Source: Methylocella sp.
GTDB taxonomy: Bacteria; Pseudomonadota; Alphaproteobacteria; Rhizobiales; Beijerinckiaceae
Assembly: GCA_037200525.1 (NCBI GenBank)
Contig: JBBCGG010000001.1
Location: 4,952,501 to 5,016,500 of the forward strand
DNA length: 64,000 nt
Direction of reading: 5' to 3'
Made by a program: the position numbers and the translations under genes. Positions 39,848 to 49,205 of this stretch are shown here, piece after piece (the stretch's first letter is position 1; each line of letters begins with the position of its first letter). The notes under the pieces are model-generated. The model did not search any database. It saw nothing but the letters and a program-made list of their open reading frames with translations, and was not told where the DNA came from.

Positions 39848-40659
39848 GCATGCCGCTTGAGCAGACCGATGCCGAACTTTTGCTCAATGCCTATATCGAC
39901 GGCGAGCTCGACGCAGCTTCCGCTCTGGCGTTGGACAAGCGCCTCGCCGCCGAACCGGAGTTGGCGGCCGCACGGGACCGCCTCATGGCTCTGCGCGGCC
40001 TGCTGCGGGACAAAATTCCGCGTGAAGCAGCCTCGGCCAGGCTGCGTCTCGCTATGGCTGCTCAGGCTGATGCGGGAGCTGAGCGCATGACCGTGATTAC
40101 GCCCAATGCGTCGCAATTGGAGCGCGCATTGCGTCCGTTCGGGTCCAATTGGCGGATGGCGCTCGCCGCCTGTGTGGTTGGCGCGGTGTCGGGCGCTGCG
40201 CTCACTATGTTCGCGATGACGCCGCGCTCGCAGGCGCCGGCGATGGCCGAAGTAGTGGCCGACCATCTGCGCGCCATCATGGCGCCGCAACCTTTCGATG
40301 TGGCATCGTCAGACCAGCACACGGTCAAGCCCTGGTTCGCCGGCCGCCTGCCTTTTGCGCCGCAAGTCTTCGATCTTGCGCAAGCGGGCTTCACTTTGAT
40401 CGGCGGACGCGTCGACGTGCTCGGAGGCCAACCCGCCGCCACGCTGGTCTTCCGCCACGGCAAGCATCTCATCAGTCTGATCGCTCAGCCAACAGAATCC
40501 GGCGCGCCGCCGAGCCATGGCGGAGCGCAGGACAAAGGATTTTTAGTGCGGGACTGGGTTAGCGGCTCAATGCGCTATTGGGCGGTATCTGATATTTCGC
40601 CGACCGAGCTCGATGCCTTCGAGGCCGCGGCCCGGGCTCAACTGGCCGGCGCCAATTGA
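39844..40659 (+). CDS. Membrane-anchored anti-sigma factor
   Basis: A 271-residue protein. The N-terminal helical part (ELLLNAYIDGELDAASALAL and DKRLAAEPELAAARDRLMAL) is the usual anti-sigma domain, here without a zinc-binding HxxxCxxC. One transmembrane helix follows near residue 105 (WRMALAACVVGAVSGAALTMF). The C-terminal part is periplasmic and contains GGRVDVLGGQPAATLVFRHG, a pattern seen in predicted transmembrane anti-sigma (RsiW-like) proteins. The start overlaps the ancestral sigma stop. It should hold the sigma factor at the membrane until an envelope signal arrives. Confidence 0.85.
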   Translation: MSMPLEQTDAELLLNAYIDGELDAASALALDKRLAAEPELAAARDRLMALRGLLRDKIPREAASARLRLAMAAQADAGAERMTVITPNASQLERALRPFGSNWRMALAACVVGAVSGAALTMFAMTPRSQAPAMAEVVADHLRAIMAPQPFDVASSDQHTVKPWFAGRLPFAPQVFDLAQAGFTLIGGRVDVLGGQPAATLVFRHGKHLISLIAQPTESGAPPSHGGAQDKGFLVRDWVSGSMRYWAVSDISPTELDAFEAAARAQLAGAN

Positions 40660-40739
40660 CGCGGGATCGCAACCCGGCGAAAGGCAGCGAGCAAAAGCCG
40701 ACGGCGGCGCTCGAAAACGCTATCGGCTTAGAGTTCGCG

Positions 40740-42236
40740 TTAACTGAGGGCGCTGTAGACCTTGGGTTTGGCGCTGCGCAGCCAAAGGGCGAATCCGACG
40801 CCGATCGCGACCGTCACAGGATAGATCAGTGGCAACCAGCCGACAGCCGGAAGATCGCTCGTAGCGAGCAGTTTGAAGTTGGCCGCCGCGAGCGCTGTGG
40901 CCGCGATCAGGCCAAGCGCGCCCAACGTGGAAACGACCAGCACCCACGGCTCCACCGCCCCTGGGAGACGCCAGAAATAGGCGAGGATCGCGATTGCGGC
41001 GAAGCCCTGCAAGAACACGATGCCCAAAGTGCCGAAGCCAACGACCACGGGCACGCCCGCCGCATAAGGATCCAGCCCCGTTAGCCCGAAGGCCGCGATG
41101 CAGACAATGGTGATTGCCGTAACGACGACGCTGGCGTTGGACGGCGAATAGCGAGTGGGATGCAAATAGCCGAGGGATCGCGGAAGCAGATTTTCGCGGC
41201 TGAGGGCAAAGATATAGCGCGCTGCAGCGTTATGGATCGCCAGATACGAGGCCAGCAGAGATGTGCAGACCAACACCCCGGCGATGTCGGACATAATCTC
41301 TCCGCTATAGCGGGTGAACACGCTGAACATCAGCATGCCGCCTTGAGCGATGGCCTCCGGCCCCGTCTGTTCCGGTCCGAGCGCGCCGATCGTAACCCAG
41401 GCGGTGAACAGGTAGAAGGCGCCGATCAGGATCACCGAGACGTAGATCGCGATCGGAACGCTGCGCGTCGGATCCTTGGTCTCCTCGCCATAGAGGGCCG
41501 CGGACTCGAATCCGATGAATGACGTGAAGGCGACCATCAGCGAGATTCCAAGGCCCGGGCTCAGCACCTCATGTGGAGAGAATGACTCGAGGGGCAGAGC
41601 AGCCGCCCCCTTGGCCACGAGGACGCTGATATCGAAGATCAATAGAATAATGATCTCCGCCGCTATCAAGGCGCCAATGAGCTTCGCCGACAAGTCGACC
41701 GAAAGATAGCCGAGGACTCCGACGATCGCTATGCCTCCGGCGGCGTAGACAAGCCACGAGACATGCACGCCAAGCGTCGACAACACGAGGTCGAGAAAAT
41801 AGCCGACGAAGGCGGCCAATCCGATGGTGAAGGAGATATAGGCGATCAAGGCCGTGAAGGCGGCGCCGACGCCCGCGGGCCGGCCGAGTCCTTTGGCTAC
41901 ATAGGTGTAGAAAGCGCCGGTATTGACCACCCGTCGGCTCATGGCTGCATAGCCGACTGAGAAACAGAGCAAGGTGACGGCCGCAAACAGGAAAGCCGCC
42001 GGCGTTCCGGCGCCGTTTCCGCGAGCAAGAGCGATGGGCAGGTTGCCGATCACCGCCGCCAGCGGGGCGGCCGCCGCGACCAACACGAACACCAGCCACG
42101 GCGTCGTCAGCAACGGCCGTTCGGCGCCGCTCTCAGATTGGCGCCCTAGGGCTCGAGGAGCATCATCCACTAAAATCTCTCCTTGCGCTGCCGCCGGTGG
42201 AGGGCGGCCACCGCGCCCCGTGTTTAACCCCGACAT
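40740..42236 (-). CDS. APC-family amino acid/polyamine permease
   Basis: A 498-residue inner-membrane protein with about twelve hydrophobic helices. Family signs are AAAAPLAAVIGNLPIALARG, VGYAAMSRRVVNTGAFYTYV with AKGLGRPAG, and the mid-protein FTSFIGFESAALYGEETKDP followed by TRSVPIAIY. These mark the APC superfamily amino acid transporters. The substrate cannot be determined. It stands alone, transcribed toward the anti-sigma gene. Confidence 0.88.
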   Translation of the reverse strand: MSGLNTGRGGRPPPAAAQGEILVDDAPRALGRQSESGAERPLLTTPWLVFVLVAAAAPLAAVIGNLPIALARGNGAGTPAAFLFAAVTLLCFSVGYAAMSRRVVNTGAFYTYVAKGLGRPAGVGAAFTALIAYISFTIGLAAFVGYFLDLVLSTLGVHVSWLVYAAGGIAIVGVLGYLSVDLSAKLIGALIAAEIIILLIFDISVLVAKGAAALPLESFSPHEVLSPGLGISLMVAFTSFIGFESAALYGEETKDPTRSVPIAIYVSVILIGAFYLFTAWVTIGALGPEQTGPEAIAQGGMLMFSVFTRYSGEIMSDIAGVLVCTSLLASYLAIHNAAARYIFALSRENLLPRSLGYLHPTRYSPSNASVVVTAITIVCIAAFGLTGLDPYAAGVPVVVGFGTLGIVFLQGFAAIAILAYFWRLPGAVEPWVLVVSTLGALGLIAATALAAANFKLLATSDLPAVGWLPLIYPVTVAIGVGFALWLRSAKPKVYSALS

Positions 42237-42382
42237 TTCATGAAATGGATTGGTTGTCTGATGGATTCAGTCTGAGGCGGGTCTTCTCTAAATTTGGACA
42301 GCTTGCAAACGCCCGCCGCTCAAATCATCGCGAAGGGGTCGCTATTTTATTCTGAGCAAATTCGAGGCAAGCGCCCGCCAGC

Positions 42383-43204
42383 CTAGCACTTGTAATGGTC
42401 CGCAATGATCGCTTCGAGCGTCGCCGGCGGAATCAACGGCTTGGCGCGGGCGACGGCGGTCTGTAAGAAGGCGCCGACCTTATAGCGAAGTGCAGGCTTG
42501 TCAGTATCGACGATCCGCTTGACCAGCCGGCCGACAAGGGCTGAATCGCCGCCGCCTGTTTCATCCTTTTCGATTACCGCCATAGCCGCCTTGAAAGCCG
42601 CCCGATAGACGGAGCCCTCGCCGCTCGCAATCGTCTGTTGCCGCGCGGCCGTGACGCCGGTGGCGAAATCGCCCGGCTCGGCGATGGCGACGCGGACGCC
42701 GGTGCCGCGCAATTCCATGCGCAGCGATTCACAATAGCCTTCAAGCGCGAATTTGGCGGCGCTGTACATGCCCTGGAAGGGAATGGCGAGCACGCCCGCG
42801 AGAGAACCAATGACGACAATATGAGCGCGCTGCCGGGCGCGAAGATGGGGCAAAGAGGCGCGGCAGACCCTGTGGGCGCCGAAGAAGTTGGTCTGGAACT
42901 GCGCCAGGGCCTCCCTGGAACTGGTGTCTTCCAAGGCGCCGGCAAGGTGCATGCCGGCGTTGCTGACCACCACGTCCAAACCACCTTCGCGCTCGACTAT
43001 GGAGGCGATCGCCGCTTCGACCGAGTCGTCCTGATCGACATCCATCGTGATCAGGTTGAATGCGCCATAGGGATTGTCCTTGCCCGCGACCTTCCGCGAG
43101 GTGCCATAGACGCGATAGCCCGCGCCGTGGAGCTCAGTAGCGATCGCCCTCCCTAAACCAGAACTCGCCCCCGTCACCAGCGCTACTCGTCCACTCATCG
43201 TCAT
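42383..43204 (-). CDS. Short-chain dehydrogenase/reductase (SDR)
   Basis: A 273-residue classical SDR. The nucleotide loop TGASSGLGRAIATEL is at the N-terminus, the NAG motif is in VVSNAGMHLAG, and the catalytic Tyr/Lys pair is in MYSAAKFALEGY. Position 7 of the loop and the residues YGTSRKV suggest NADP(H). The substrate is unknown. It is 430 bases from the kinase gene on the same strand. Confidence 0.9.
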   Translation of the reverse strand: MTMSGRVALVTGASSGLGRAIATELHGAGYRVYGTSRKVAGKDNPYGAFNLITMDVDQDDSVEAAIASIVEREGGLDVVVSNAGMHLAGALEDTSSREALAQFQTNFFGAHRVCRASLPHLRARQRAHIVVIGSLAGVLAIPFQGMYSAAKFALEGYCESLRMELRGTGVRVAIAEPGDFATGVTAARQQTIASGEGSVYRAAFKAAMAVIEKDETGGGDSALVGRLVKRIVDTDKPALRYKVGAFLQTAVARAKPLIPPATLEAIIADHYKC

Positions 43205-43634
43205 GCTTTGTCCTTACTTGCCTGCGCGCCTTCTATCTTTGACGACGCCTTTGTCCTACTCCGCCCAGCTTGTCAGGCGCAATATCATCTCCCTTTCCCT
43301 ATCACGGGCGGGTGACGATTCGGCGAAGGACAGCCGATTGCCGCCCACAAACAATGAAGAAAGGGAGGAGAAGCTCTTTTCAAATAGCCTCTGGAACAGA
43401 GCAGCCGCTCCGGTCTTTCGACTACAACGTCATATTTCAATACAATGTCAGGAATAGAAAAACCCGTTAAGATTGTAACGCTCGGGCCGATTTCGGGCCA
43501 GAGGCAATCACTATGCTGCATGAAATTGGCTTGCGTCCTCGTGGCGTAACGCAGCTGACAGGACGAAAATCGAAGCGCCGCCCCGCACCAGCCTGCCAGG
43601 GGTTGCAATAATCCGGCGGCCGCTAGTGGTCGAG
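43205..43634. other. Spacer without a recognised gene
   Basis: 430 bases between the FGGY kinase and SDR genes, AT-richer than its surroundings at 43380-43480. A small inverted repeat (GGCCGATTTCGGGCC region near 43486-43501) follows the kinase gene on the leftward strand and may take part in termination. No convincing open frame. Confidence 0.35.
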
Positions 43635-45065
43635 CTATCTCCAGCTCCGAAGAAAGTCGCTCGCGGCCTTATATCGCCGGAAGGTTTCCGCCGCCCTCTC
43701 GCTGGAGCCCTCACGAGGTTGGAAATGTTCGGAGAATCCCACCGGAGGAAGCCTCTGGCCAAGAGTTCTAGCCCCGAGCAGCCCGGCCCCAAAGGCGGTC
43801 GCCACCATTGGAGCGGAGTGCACCCTGATAGGAATGGCGGTGATGTCGGCGAGGATCCGCATCCACGGCCTGTTCATCGCGCCCCCGCCCAGCGCCGTCA
43901 GAGCTCCTTCGCTTTTACCGAGTTCGACCAAATTATGCCGAATGGCTAAAGCGACGCCTTCAAACACTGCTTTTTGCAGCGCGAAACGGCCGTGCGACCG
44001 GTCAAGCCCGAGGAAGGCGCCCCGGACGAAGGGATCGTGAAAAGGGCTTCGCTCGCCCTTGAGATAAGGGAGGAACATCGGGGGGATGGAGTCCCCTGCT
44101 TCTTCCGCTAACGGAGCTTCATCGCAAATCTCTTGCACCCACGTTATTGCGTCCCCGGCGCTCAAGATTGGCGCGATTTCGATGAGCAGGCCGGGGTTCG
44201 GATGCGAGAGGGTGTAAATCGTCAGCGGGGTGCGCTTGTCGTGCTCCGCCGCCACGCGCGCTACCCATCCGCTTGTGCCAAGATAGACATAGGCCTCGTT
44301 CGGAAGCTCTATCCCGGCGCCTACGGTTGCGGCCCCCGCATCCCCCGTTCCGTTGAGCACAGGCAGGCCGGACGGCAAACCGAAGCGGTGGGCAGCTGCA
44401 GCGGACACCTTGCCCAAGATGGCATCGGCTGCGATTATCCTCGGCAATTGTTCGCGCGAGATCTTCAGCTCGCCTAGAATCTCCGGATCCCAATCGCGGG
44501 ACGCCAAGTTCATTAGGCCCGTAGCGCTCGCGGAAGTAGCGTCGGTGGCGTGACGGCCAGTCAGAAGGTAACCGATATAATCTTTGGCGCCGGTGTGTAA
44601 AATGGCGGTGTCTCGTACGATGCTCGGAGCCTCGGCCGCGAGCCACTCCCACTTCGCCGAACACATGAGGTGGTCAATTTGGTTGCCGACTCTCGCGGCA
44701 GCGCCGAGCGATTGCATTCGTAAGCTGAACTCACAAAATCTCTCTGCGGCGCGGCCGTCGCTGTAAAGTATCGCCGGGCGCAGCGGCTGACCATCAGCTG
44801 CAAGAACAATGATGTTCTGCATTGCGCCGGTCAGCGCCAGCAGCGCCGCCGCGCGCAAATCTCCGAGTTGACCTATCGCTTCTTTGGCCGCCGCGGCCCA
44901 GTCATCCGGCGCTTGCTCGAACCATCCGGGATGCGGAGACACAGCTTCGTAATCCGCTCTCGCCTCGCAAAGAACAGCGCCGTTGGCGTCCAGCGTCGCC
45001 GCCTTAACGCCCGACGTGCCGATATCGAGGACTATAATGGTTTGCGGAGCCACGGATCTTTCCAA
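43635..45065 (-). CDS. FGGY-family carbohydrate kinase
   Basis: A 476-residue sugar kinase. The N-terminal phosphate-1 motif IIVLDIGTSGVKAATLDANG and the C-terminal adenosine motif ALGGGAMNRPWMRILADITA are clear. Mid-protein GTGDAGAATVGAGI and PYLKGERSPFHDPFVRGAFL resemble xylulokinase/gluconokinase members. The exact sugar is not determinable by eye. The start is TTG at 45065 or GTG at 45053; no ATG gives the phosphate-1 motif at the right place. It follows the amidotransferase gene by 27 bases. Confidence 0.88.
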   Translation of the reverse strand: MERSVAPQTIIVLDIGTSGVKAATLDANGAVLCEARADYEAVSPHPGWFEQAPDDWAAAAKEAIGQLGDLRAAALLALTGAMQNIIVLAADGQPLRPAILYSDGRAAERFCEFSLRMQSLGAAARVGNQIDHLMCSAKWEWLAAEAPSIVRDTAILHTGAKDYIGYLLTGRHATDATSASATGLMNLASRDWDPEILGELKISREQLPRIIAADAILGKVSAAAAHRFGLPSGLPVLNGTGDAGAATVGAGIELPNEAYVYLGTSGWVARVAAEHDKRTPLTIYTLSHPNPGLLIEIAPILSAGDAITWVQEICDEAPLAEEAGDSIPPMFLPYLKGERSPFHDPFVRGAFLGLDRSHGRFALQKAVFEGVALAIRHNLVELGKSEGALTALGGGAMNRPWMRILADITAIPIRVHSAPMVATAFGAGLLGARTLGQRLPPVGFSEHFQPREGSSERAAETFRRYKAASDFLRSWR

Positions 45066-45092
45066 ATGAAGTTATTGGTTAGCGCGGCCGCG

Positions 45093-45833
45093 CTAACGAT
45101 AAAGCGATTGCTGCGGAGAGAGATCGGAAGCGATTGCCGAAAGATTTGCGCCGATTATGAACGCCACATTCCGAAAGGCAGGCAACTTAGGCACAACTCT
45201 GCCAGCCAGATGCCTCGCCTCAGCACCCAGCGCCTTTTCGAGGCTCGCTTTATATTCCGGGATGCGTTCCCAATCGGCGACCGTGCCGGCGTTAATCTCC
45301 ATGTGATACTGAAACCCGTAGGCATGCCGACCATACCGAATAGCCTGAACCGGACAGGCGGCGTTGCCGGCGAGGACTTCTGCGCCCACCGGAAGCTGGG
45401 AGACCTCGGCGCCGTGCCACTGCAGGGTTTCGATTGGGGACGGAAGACCAGCGAGCAATCGATCCCTTTGACCGCCTGCGGTGAGTTTGACATGCGCGAG
45501 CCCGACCTCGGGTTTGTTCATGAGCGAAACCTTTCCGCCAAGCGCTTCGGCTAGAAGCTGGTGGCCGAGGCAAATGCCTAGATAAGGGCGGTCCAGGTCT
45601 TTCACCCACCGGCGGATGGCCGCCTTTTCCGGCGCCAGCCACGGATGAATCTCCTCCTGCCACACATCCATCGGCCCGCCCATTACAGCCAGGAGGTCGT
45701 AGGCCTCTAGGTCGGGAATTGGTTCGCCTTCGTCCAATTCGATTGTGCGCCATTCATGGCCTTCGTCTTTCCAGAGATCGAGAAAAACGCCAGGGGTTTC
45801 GACGGCCAAATGTTGAAAAACCAAAATGCGCAT
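45093..45833 (-). CDS. Class I glutamine amidotransferase-like protein (GMP-synthase-type domain)
   Basis: A 246-residue stand-alone GATase1 domain. The nucleophile is in YLGICLGHQLLAEALGG, the catalytic histidine in YGFQYHMEINAGTV and the early loop in LLAVMGGPMDVWQEE. Such proteins release ammonia from glutamine or cleave gamma-glutamyl compounds. A gamma-glutamyl hydrolase role is possible, and in methylotrophs gamma-glutamylmethylamide is one candidate; this is speculative. It precedes the FGGY kinase gene in a probable operon. Confidence 0.85.
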   Translation of the reverse strand: MRILVFQHLAVETPGVFLDLWKDEGHEWRTIELDEGEPIPDLEAYDLLAVMGGPMDVWQEEIHPWLAPEKAAIRRWVKDLDRPYLGICLGHQLLAEALGGKVSLMNKPEVGLAHVKLTAGGQRDRLLAGLPSPIETLQWHGAEVSQLPVGAEVLAGNAACPVQAIRYGRHAYGFQYHMEINAGTVADWERIPEYKASLEKALGAEARHLAGRVVPKLPAFRNVAFIIGANLSAIASDLSPQQSLYR

Positions 45834-46228
45834 GATCTCTCCTTCTGGACGATTTCACCTTGAGCGATACACGCGCGGCAAGCGTTTTGCGAGCGCGAAG
45901 ATGCCTCGGGCTTGCGGTCTTCGTCGTTCTCGCTGGTTGTCTTCCTCAACATCGATCCCAACAATACGTTCGCAATATGTTCTGTGAAAGAACGACATGT
46001 TGGTTTCATTACTTGCGTCAAGGTCCGGCTGGTTCGTCACAAACGCAAGCCTGCGGGAGTTGCAGCCAGGGGCGGCTCGCTACTAAAGATGACCAACATT
46101 CCTATTAGCTTTTGGATTGGGCTGACCCTCGCCGCCGCCGGACATGACCAGGCTGTCACGCGAAAAATCCAAAGCCATCCGGGGCGGAAGAATTAGGCTA
46201 AAGGGTGAGGTCAGGATAGAATGCCGCC
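45834..46228. other. Spacer without a recognised gene
   Basis: About 395 bases. Several short open frames occur on both strands, but none has a ribosome binding site together with a family-like translation. It probably includes the promoter of the leftward amidotransferase-kinase pair. Confidence 0.35.
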
Positions 46229-46435
46229 ATGGCCAAATCCTTTATTACTTCCGCAGAAAACGTCGAGGTCAGGGGCCTCTACGAGCAGCGCGTGGTTTTG
46301 GCTAAGCAAATTGCTGAAATGCTTCGGAACAATCGCTGGGGGAGCGACGCCGAGCGGTTGGAATATCTAAGGGGTCAGGAAGCGAAGCAGGAAGCTATTC
46401 AGCGGCGCCTCAGAGAAATCTTTAGGATTGCGTAG
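46229..46435 (+). CDS. Small helical hypothetical protein (68 aa)
   Basis: A charged, probably all-helical protein (ENVEVRGLYEQRVVLAKQIA, then EYLRGQEAKQEAIQRRLREI). AGGA lies about 13 bases before the ATG. It is not recognised as a family and there is no informative neighbour. Confidence 0.45.
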   Translation: MAKSFITSAENVEVRGLYEQRVVLAKQIAEMLRNNRWGSDAERLEYLRGQEAKQEAIQRRLREIFRIA

Positions 46436-46596
46436 GACCAACCGATGGTCATTGAGGGCGCAACCATTCCCGCTTCCCGCGTGGGCCGCACTATAATCCA
46501 CACGGATAGCCAAGAATGTTATTTTACCTTTGCGGCGAATCCGAAGACAAATGGCGCGGCCAAGACTTTAGTCTCGGCATTTGAAGAGGAAACCCC

Positions 46597-46791
46597 ATGC
46601 ACAAGTCTTTACTCCTAGCGACGGCAGTTTGTTTTCTTTGCGCCCCGGCGGTCATGGCTGCGCCGATCCCGAGCGTGAGCGGCGCCATCGTATCGGGAGA
46701 CGATGCTAGCCTCGTCTCCACCGTCGCTTATCACAGCCATAAGAACATGAAGAGGGTCCATCGCCACCATCACCGGCATCTCGGAAAGTAG
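46597..46791 (+). CDS. Small exported histidine-rich peptide (64 aa)
   Basis: MHKSLLLATAVCFLCAPAVM plus AAP is a clear signal peptide. The mature part is about 42 residues and ends in a basic, His-rich tail with RVHRHHHRHLGK. AGAGGAAA is the ribosome binding site. The tail could bind metal (copper, nickel or zinc) in the periplasm, or interact with acidic polymers; that is inference from composition only. Confidence 0.55.
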   Translation: MHKSLLLATAVCFLCAPAVMAAPIPSVSGAIVSGDDASLVSTVAYHSHKNMKRVHRHHHRHLGK

Positions 46792-46932
46792 GCCTGCCCG
46801 TTAAACGGATTAGGCGACAAAGCCTCGCCTGTCGGCGCATTCGGACGTAAGCGCGCTGACAGGCGGGTTTCGATGATGGCTGGGACGGGTGACTTCCTTG
46901 GCGATGGGACGACGCCCGCGCGAATAATCGGG

Positions 46933-47727
46933 TCAATGACGGTCGGCGGTGATTTCAGATGCAGGCCGCTGCGCCGCGCCTACCCCGAGATAAATATCCT
47001 TGATATCGTTGCGCGCATTCAGCTCCGCAGCCGGACCGGACGCAACCACGCGTCCGTTTTCCAGCACGTGGGCGTAATCTGCGCACTGCAGCGCCACTGC
47101 AGCGTTCTGCTCAGAAACCAAAAAGGTCACGCCGCTGTCGCGGTTGAGTGCGCACACAATCCCGAAGATCTCCTGCACGATCAGCGGCGCCAAACCCATC
47201 GACGGCTCGTCGAGCAACACCATCTGCGGTCCAGTCATCAGGGCCCGGCCGATCGCGATCATTTGCTGCTCGCCGCCCGAGGTGAGCCCGGCGCGGCTGC
47301 GACGGCGCTCCCGGAGGCGAGGGAACCATGCATAGACGCGTTCAAGTTCCATTCGCAGGCGCCGGCTGGAGAGCCTGCGGACATAGCCGCCCGTGAGCAG
47401 ATTCTCCTCCACCGTAAGCTGGCCGAAGCAATGGCGGCCCTCCAACACCTGCACGAGACCCTGCGCCACAAGTTTCGACGGTCCAACCCCAACGATAGAC
47501 TCGCCACGCCAAGTGATTGCGCCGCGCCGGACCGCGCCGCGTTCGCCGCCAAGAAGATTCGAGATCGCCTTCAAGGTCGTTGTTTTGCCGGCTCCGTTGG
47601 CGCCGAGCAGTGCGACAATGGAGCCCTCCGGCACGCCAAATGAAACGCCGCGCAGGGCGACGATGGCTGCGTCATAGACGGCCTCAACGCCGTCTAGCCG
47701 CAGCAGAGGCGAACCGTAGTCGCTCAT
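46933..47727 (-). CDS. Branched-chain-type ABC transporter ATP-binding protein (LivF-like)
   Basis: A 264-residue ATPase: Walker A GANGAGKTTTLKAISNLLGG, signature TSGGEQQMIAIGRALM, Walker B MVLLDEPSMGLAPLIVQEIF (the SMGLAP is LivF-typical) and the His-loop replaced by VSEQNAAVALQ. The extension after the ABC core is short. The start ATG at 47727 is chosen for homology; an ATG at 47766 overlapping the previous stop is the alternative. It is the last gene of the monooxygenase-transporter operon. Confidence 0.9.
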   Translation of the reverse strand: MSDYGSPLLRLDGVEAVYDAAIVALRGVSFGVPEGSIVALLGANGAGKTTTLKAISNLLGGERGAVRRGAITWRGESIVGVGPSKLVAQGLVQVLEGRHCFGQLTVEENLLTGGYVRRLSSRRLRMELERVYAWFPRLRERRRSRAGLTSGGEQQMIAIGRALMTGPQMVLLDEPSMGLAPLIVQEIFGIVCALNRDSGVTFLVSEQNAAVALQCADYAHVLENGRVVASGPAAELNARNDIKDIYLGVGAAQRPASEITADRH

Positions 47728-47755
47728 GTAGCGCTGCCTCGCACCACCATGCGCC

Positions 47756-49114
47756 TCAGCTTTCATGCGAGCAATCGCGGGGCGTGACGCCCTTCTCCTT
47801 CGCATAGGCCGCCGCCTTCTCGTCGATCAGCGGCCGCAGCGTCGCACGGTCAGCCTGGATCCAGTCGCTCACGGGGGTCCACTTCTTGCCGTCCCATTGT
47901 TGCACGCGAAGCGCTCCGCCGCCTTCGTGATCGCTGCAAGACAATTTGAGCGGCTGCAGCAGCCCCTTCACGCCGAGTTCCTCCAGCCGTTTCTCATCGA
48001 TGTTGAGGTGCTCGATGCCGTACCGGGCTTGCTCGCCGTTAATCGGCTTGGCGCCAAACTTCGCATAGGCCGTGCGCAGCGCCTCAATCGTGATGATCGC
48101 CTCGACGACGCCGGCGTTGTAGTAAACCGTACCGAAACGAGAGAGATCCTTCAGGTCGCTCTTGCCTTTGTCGAGGACATATTCCTTGAGCTTCTTGTGT
48201 ATCGGGAAGTCGGTTCCCGCAGGGTAAGTGGTTACTGCGAGATAACCCTTGGCCGCGTCCCCTGCGGGGATCACATCGTCCTCGGAGCTCGACCAAATGT
48301 CGCCGATAATGTGGTTCGCAGGAAAGCCCACGCGAGCTGCGGTCTTAATCGCCACCGGCGTCTGAATGCCCCAGCCGCGCAGATACACCCAATCCGGCTT
48401 CGCTTCGCGGATTTGCTGCCACTGCGCCGATTGCTCATTGCCGGGATGCGGATTGGGGATCTCGATATCCTCAAAGCCATATTCTTTTGCCAGCAGCGCG
48501 AGCGGAGCGATCGTCTCGCGGCCGTAGGCGGAGTCGTGATAGAGCGTCACGATCTTTTTGCCTTTGAGCTTGTCGAACCCTCCTTCCTTCTGGGCGATGA
48601 AATTGATGATGCCGGAAGCCTGACTGTAGAAGGTCAGCATAATCGGGAAGTTCCAAGGGAACGTCGCCCCGTCCGTGGCTTCGGTCCGACCATAATTGAC
48701 GGTGATCATGGGGATCTTGTCGGCAACCACCTTGTCGGTGAGCGCGTAGGAGATCGGCGCCGATGACGGCAGCATCAATGGCGCCGGCGAGCCGTTCTTG
48801 CCTCCCTTGAGGCGCTCGTAGCATTCCACCCCCTTCTCGGCGAGCCAGCCAGTCTCGCATTCCTCGGTAACGATCTTGACCCCGTCGACGCCGCCTTCGA
48901 CCTCATTGAAGTAGCGTACCGTATCGAGGAAGCCAGCCCAGATAGAAATGCCGCTCGGCGCGTACGGCCCGACTCGGTAGGTTAGGAGCGGCAAATACTG
49001 CTCCGGCGCCGACTGTGCAAAGACTGGCGGAGCGGCGAGCGCGGCGGCGAAGGCAACGGCGGCGACAACGGCGCGGCGCGTGTAGCGGCGGGTGTAAAGG
49101 CGTGCGAAGGGCAT
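47756..49114 (-). CDS. Branched-chain-type ABC transporter substrate-binding protein (LivK-like)
   Basis: A 452-residue periplasmic binding protein with an arginine-rich start and signal peptide (RRAVVAAVAFAAALAAPPVF, cleavage near AQS). The mature part resembles family 5 (LivJ/K) binding proteins: FNEVEGGVDGVKIVTEECET, then GRTEATDGATFPWNFPIMLT. The start ATG at 49114 has GGAAG upstream; the longer frame to 49243 is not needed. The ligand is unknown. The monooxygenase at the head of the operon suggests an organic substrate of that enzyme rather than an amino acid. Confidence 0.9.
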   Translation of the reverse strand: MPFARLYTRRYTRRAVVAAVAFAAALAAPPVFAQSAPEQYLPLLTYRVGPYAPSGISIWAGFLDTVRYFNEVEGGVDGVKIVTEECETGWLAEKGVECYERLKGGKNGSPAPLMLPSSAPISYALTDKVVADKIPMITVNYGRTEATDGATFPWNFPIMLTFYSQASGIINFIAQKEGGFDKLKGKKIVTLYHDSAYGRETIAPLALLAKEYGFEDIEIPNPHPGNEQSAQWQQIREAKPDWVYLRGWGIQTPVAIKTAARVGFPANHIIGDIWSSSEDDVIPAGDAAKGYLAVTTYPAGTDFPIHKKLKEYVLDKGKSDLKDLSRFGTVYYNAGVVEAIITIEALRTAYAKFGAKPINGEQARYGIEHLNIDEKRLEELGVKGLLQPLKLSCSDHEGGGALRVQQWDGKKWTPVSDWIQADRATLRPLIDEKAAAYAKEKGVTPRDCSHES

Positions 49115-49205
49115 GACTAAGCTTCCTAATCTTCTGCGAGATTGCGGGTAATGGGGTAACTGGACGTACTCGACAGCATGGCGACCTTCCCGGCGCGTGC
49201 TCATC

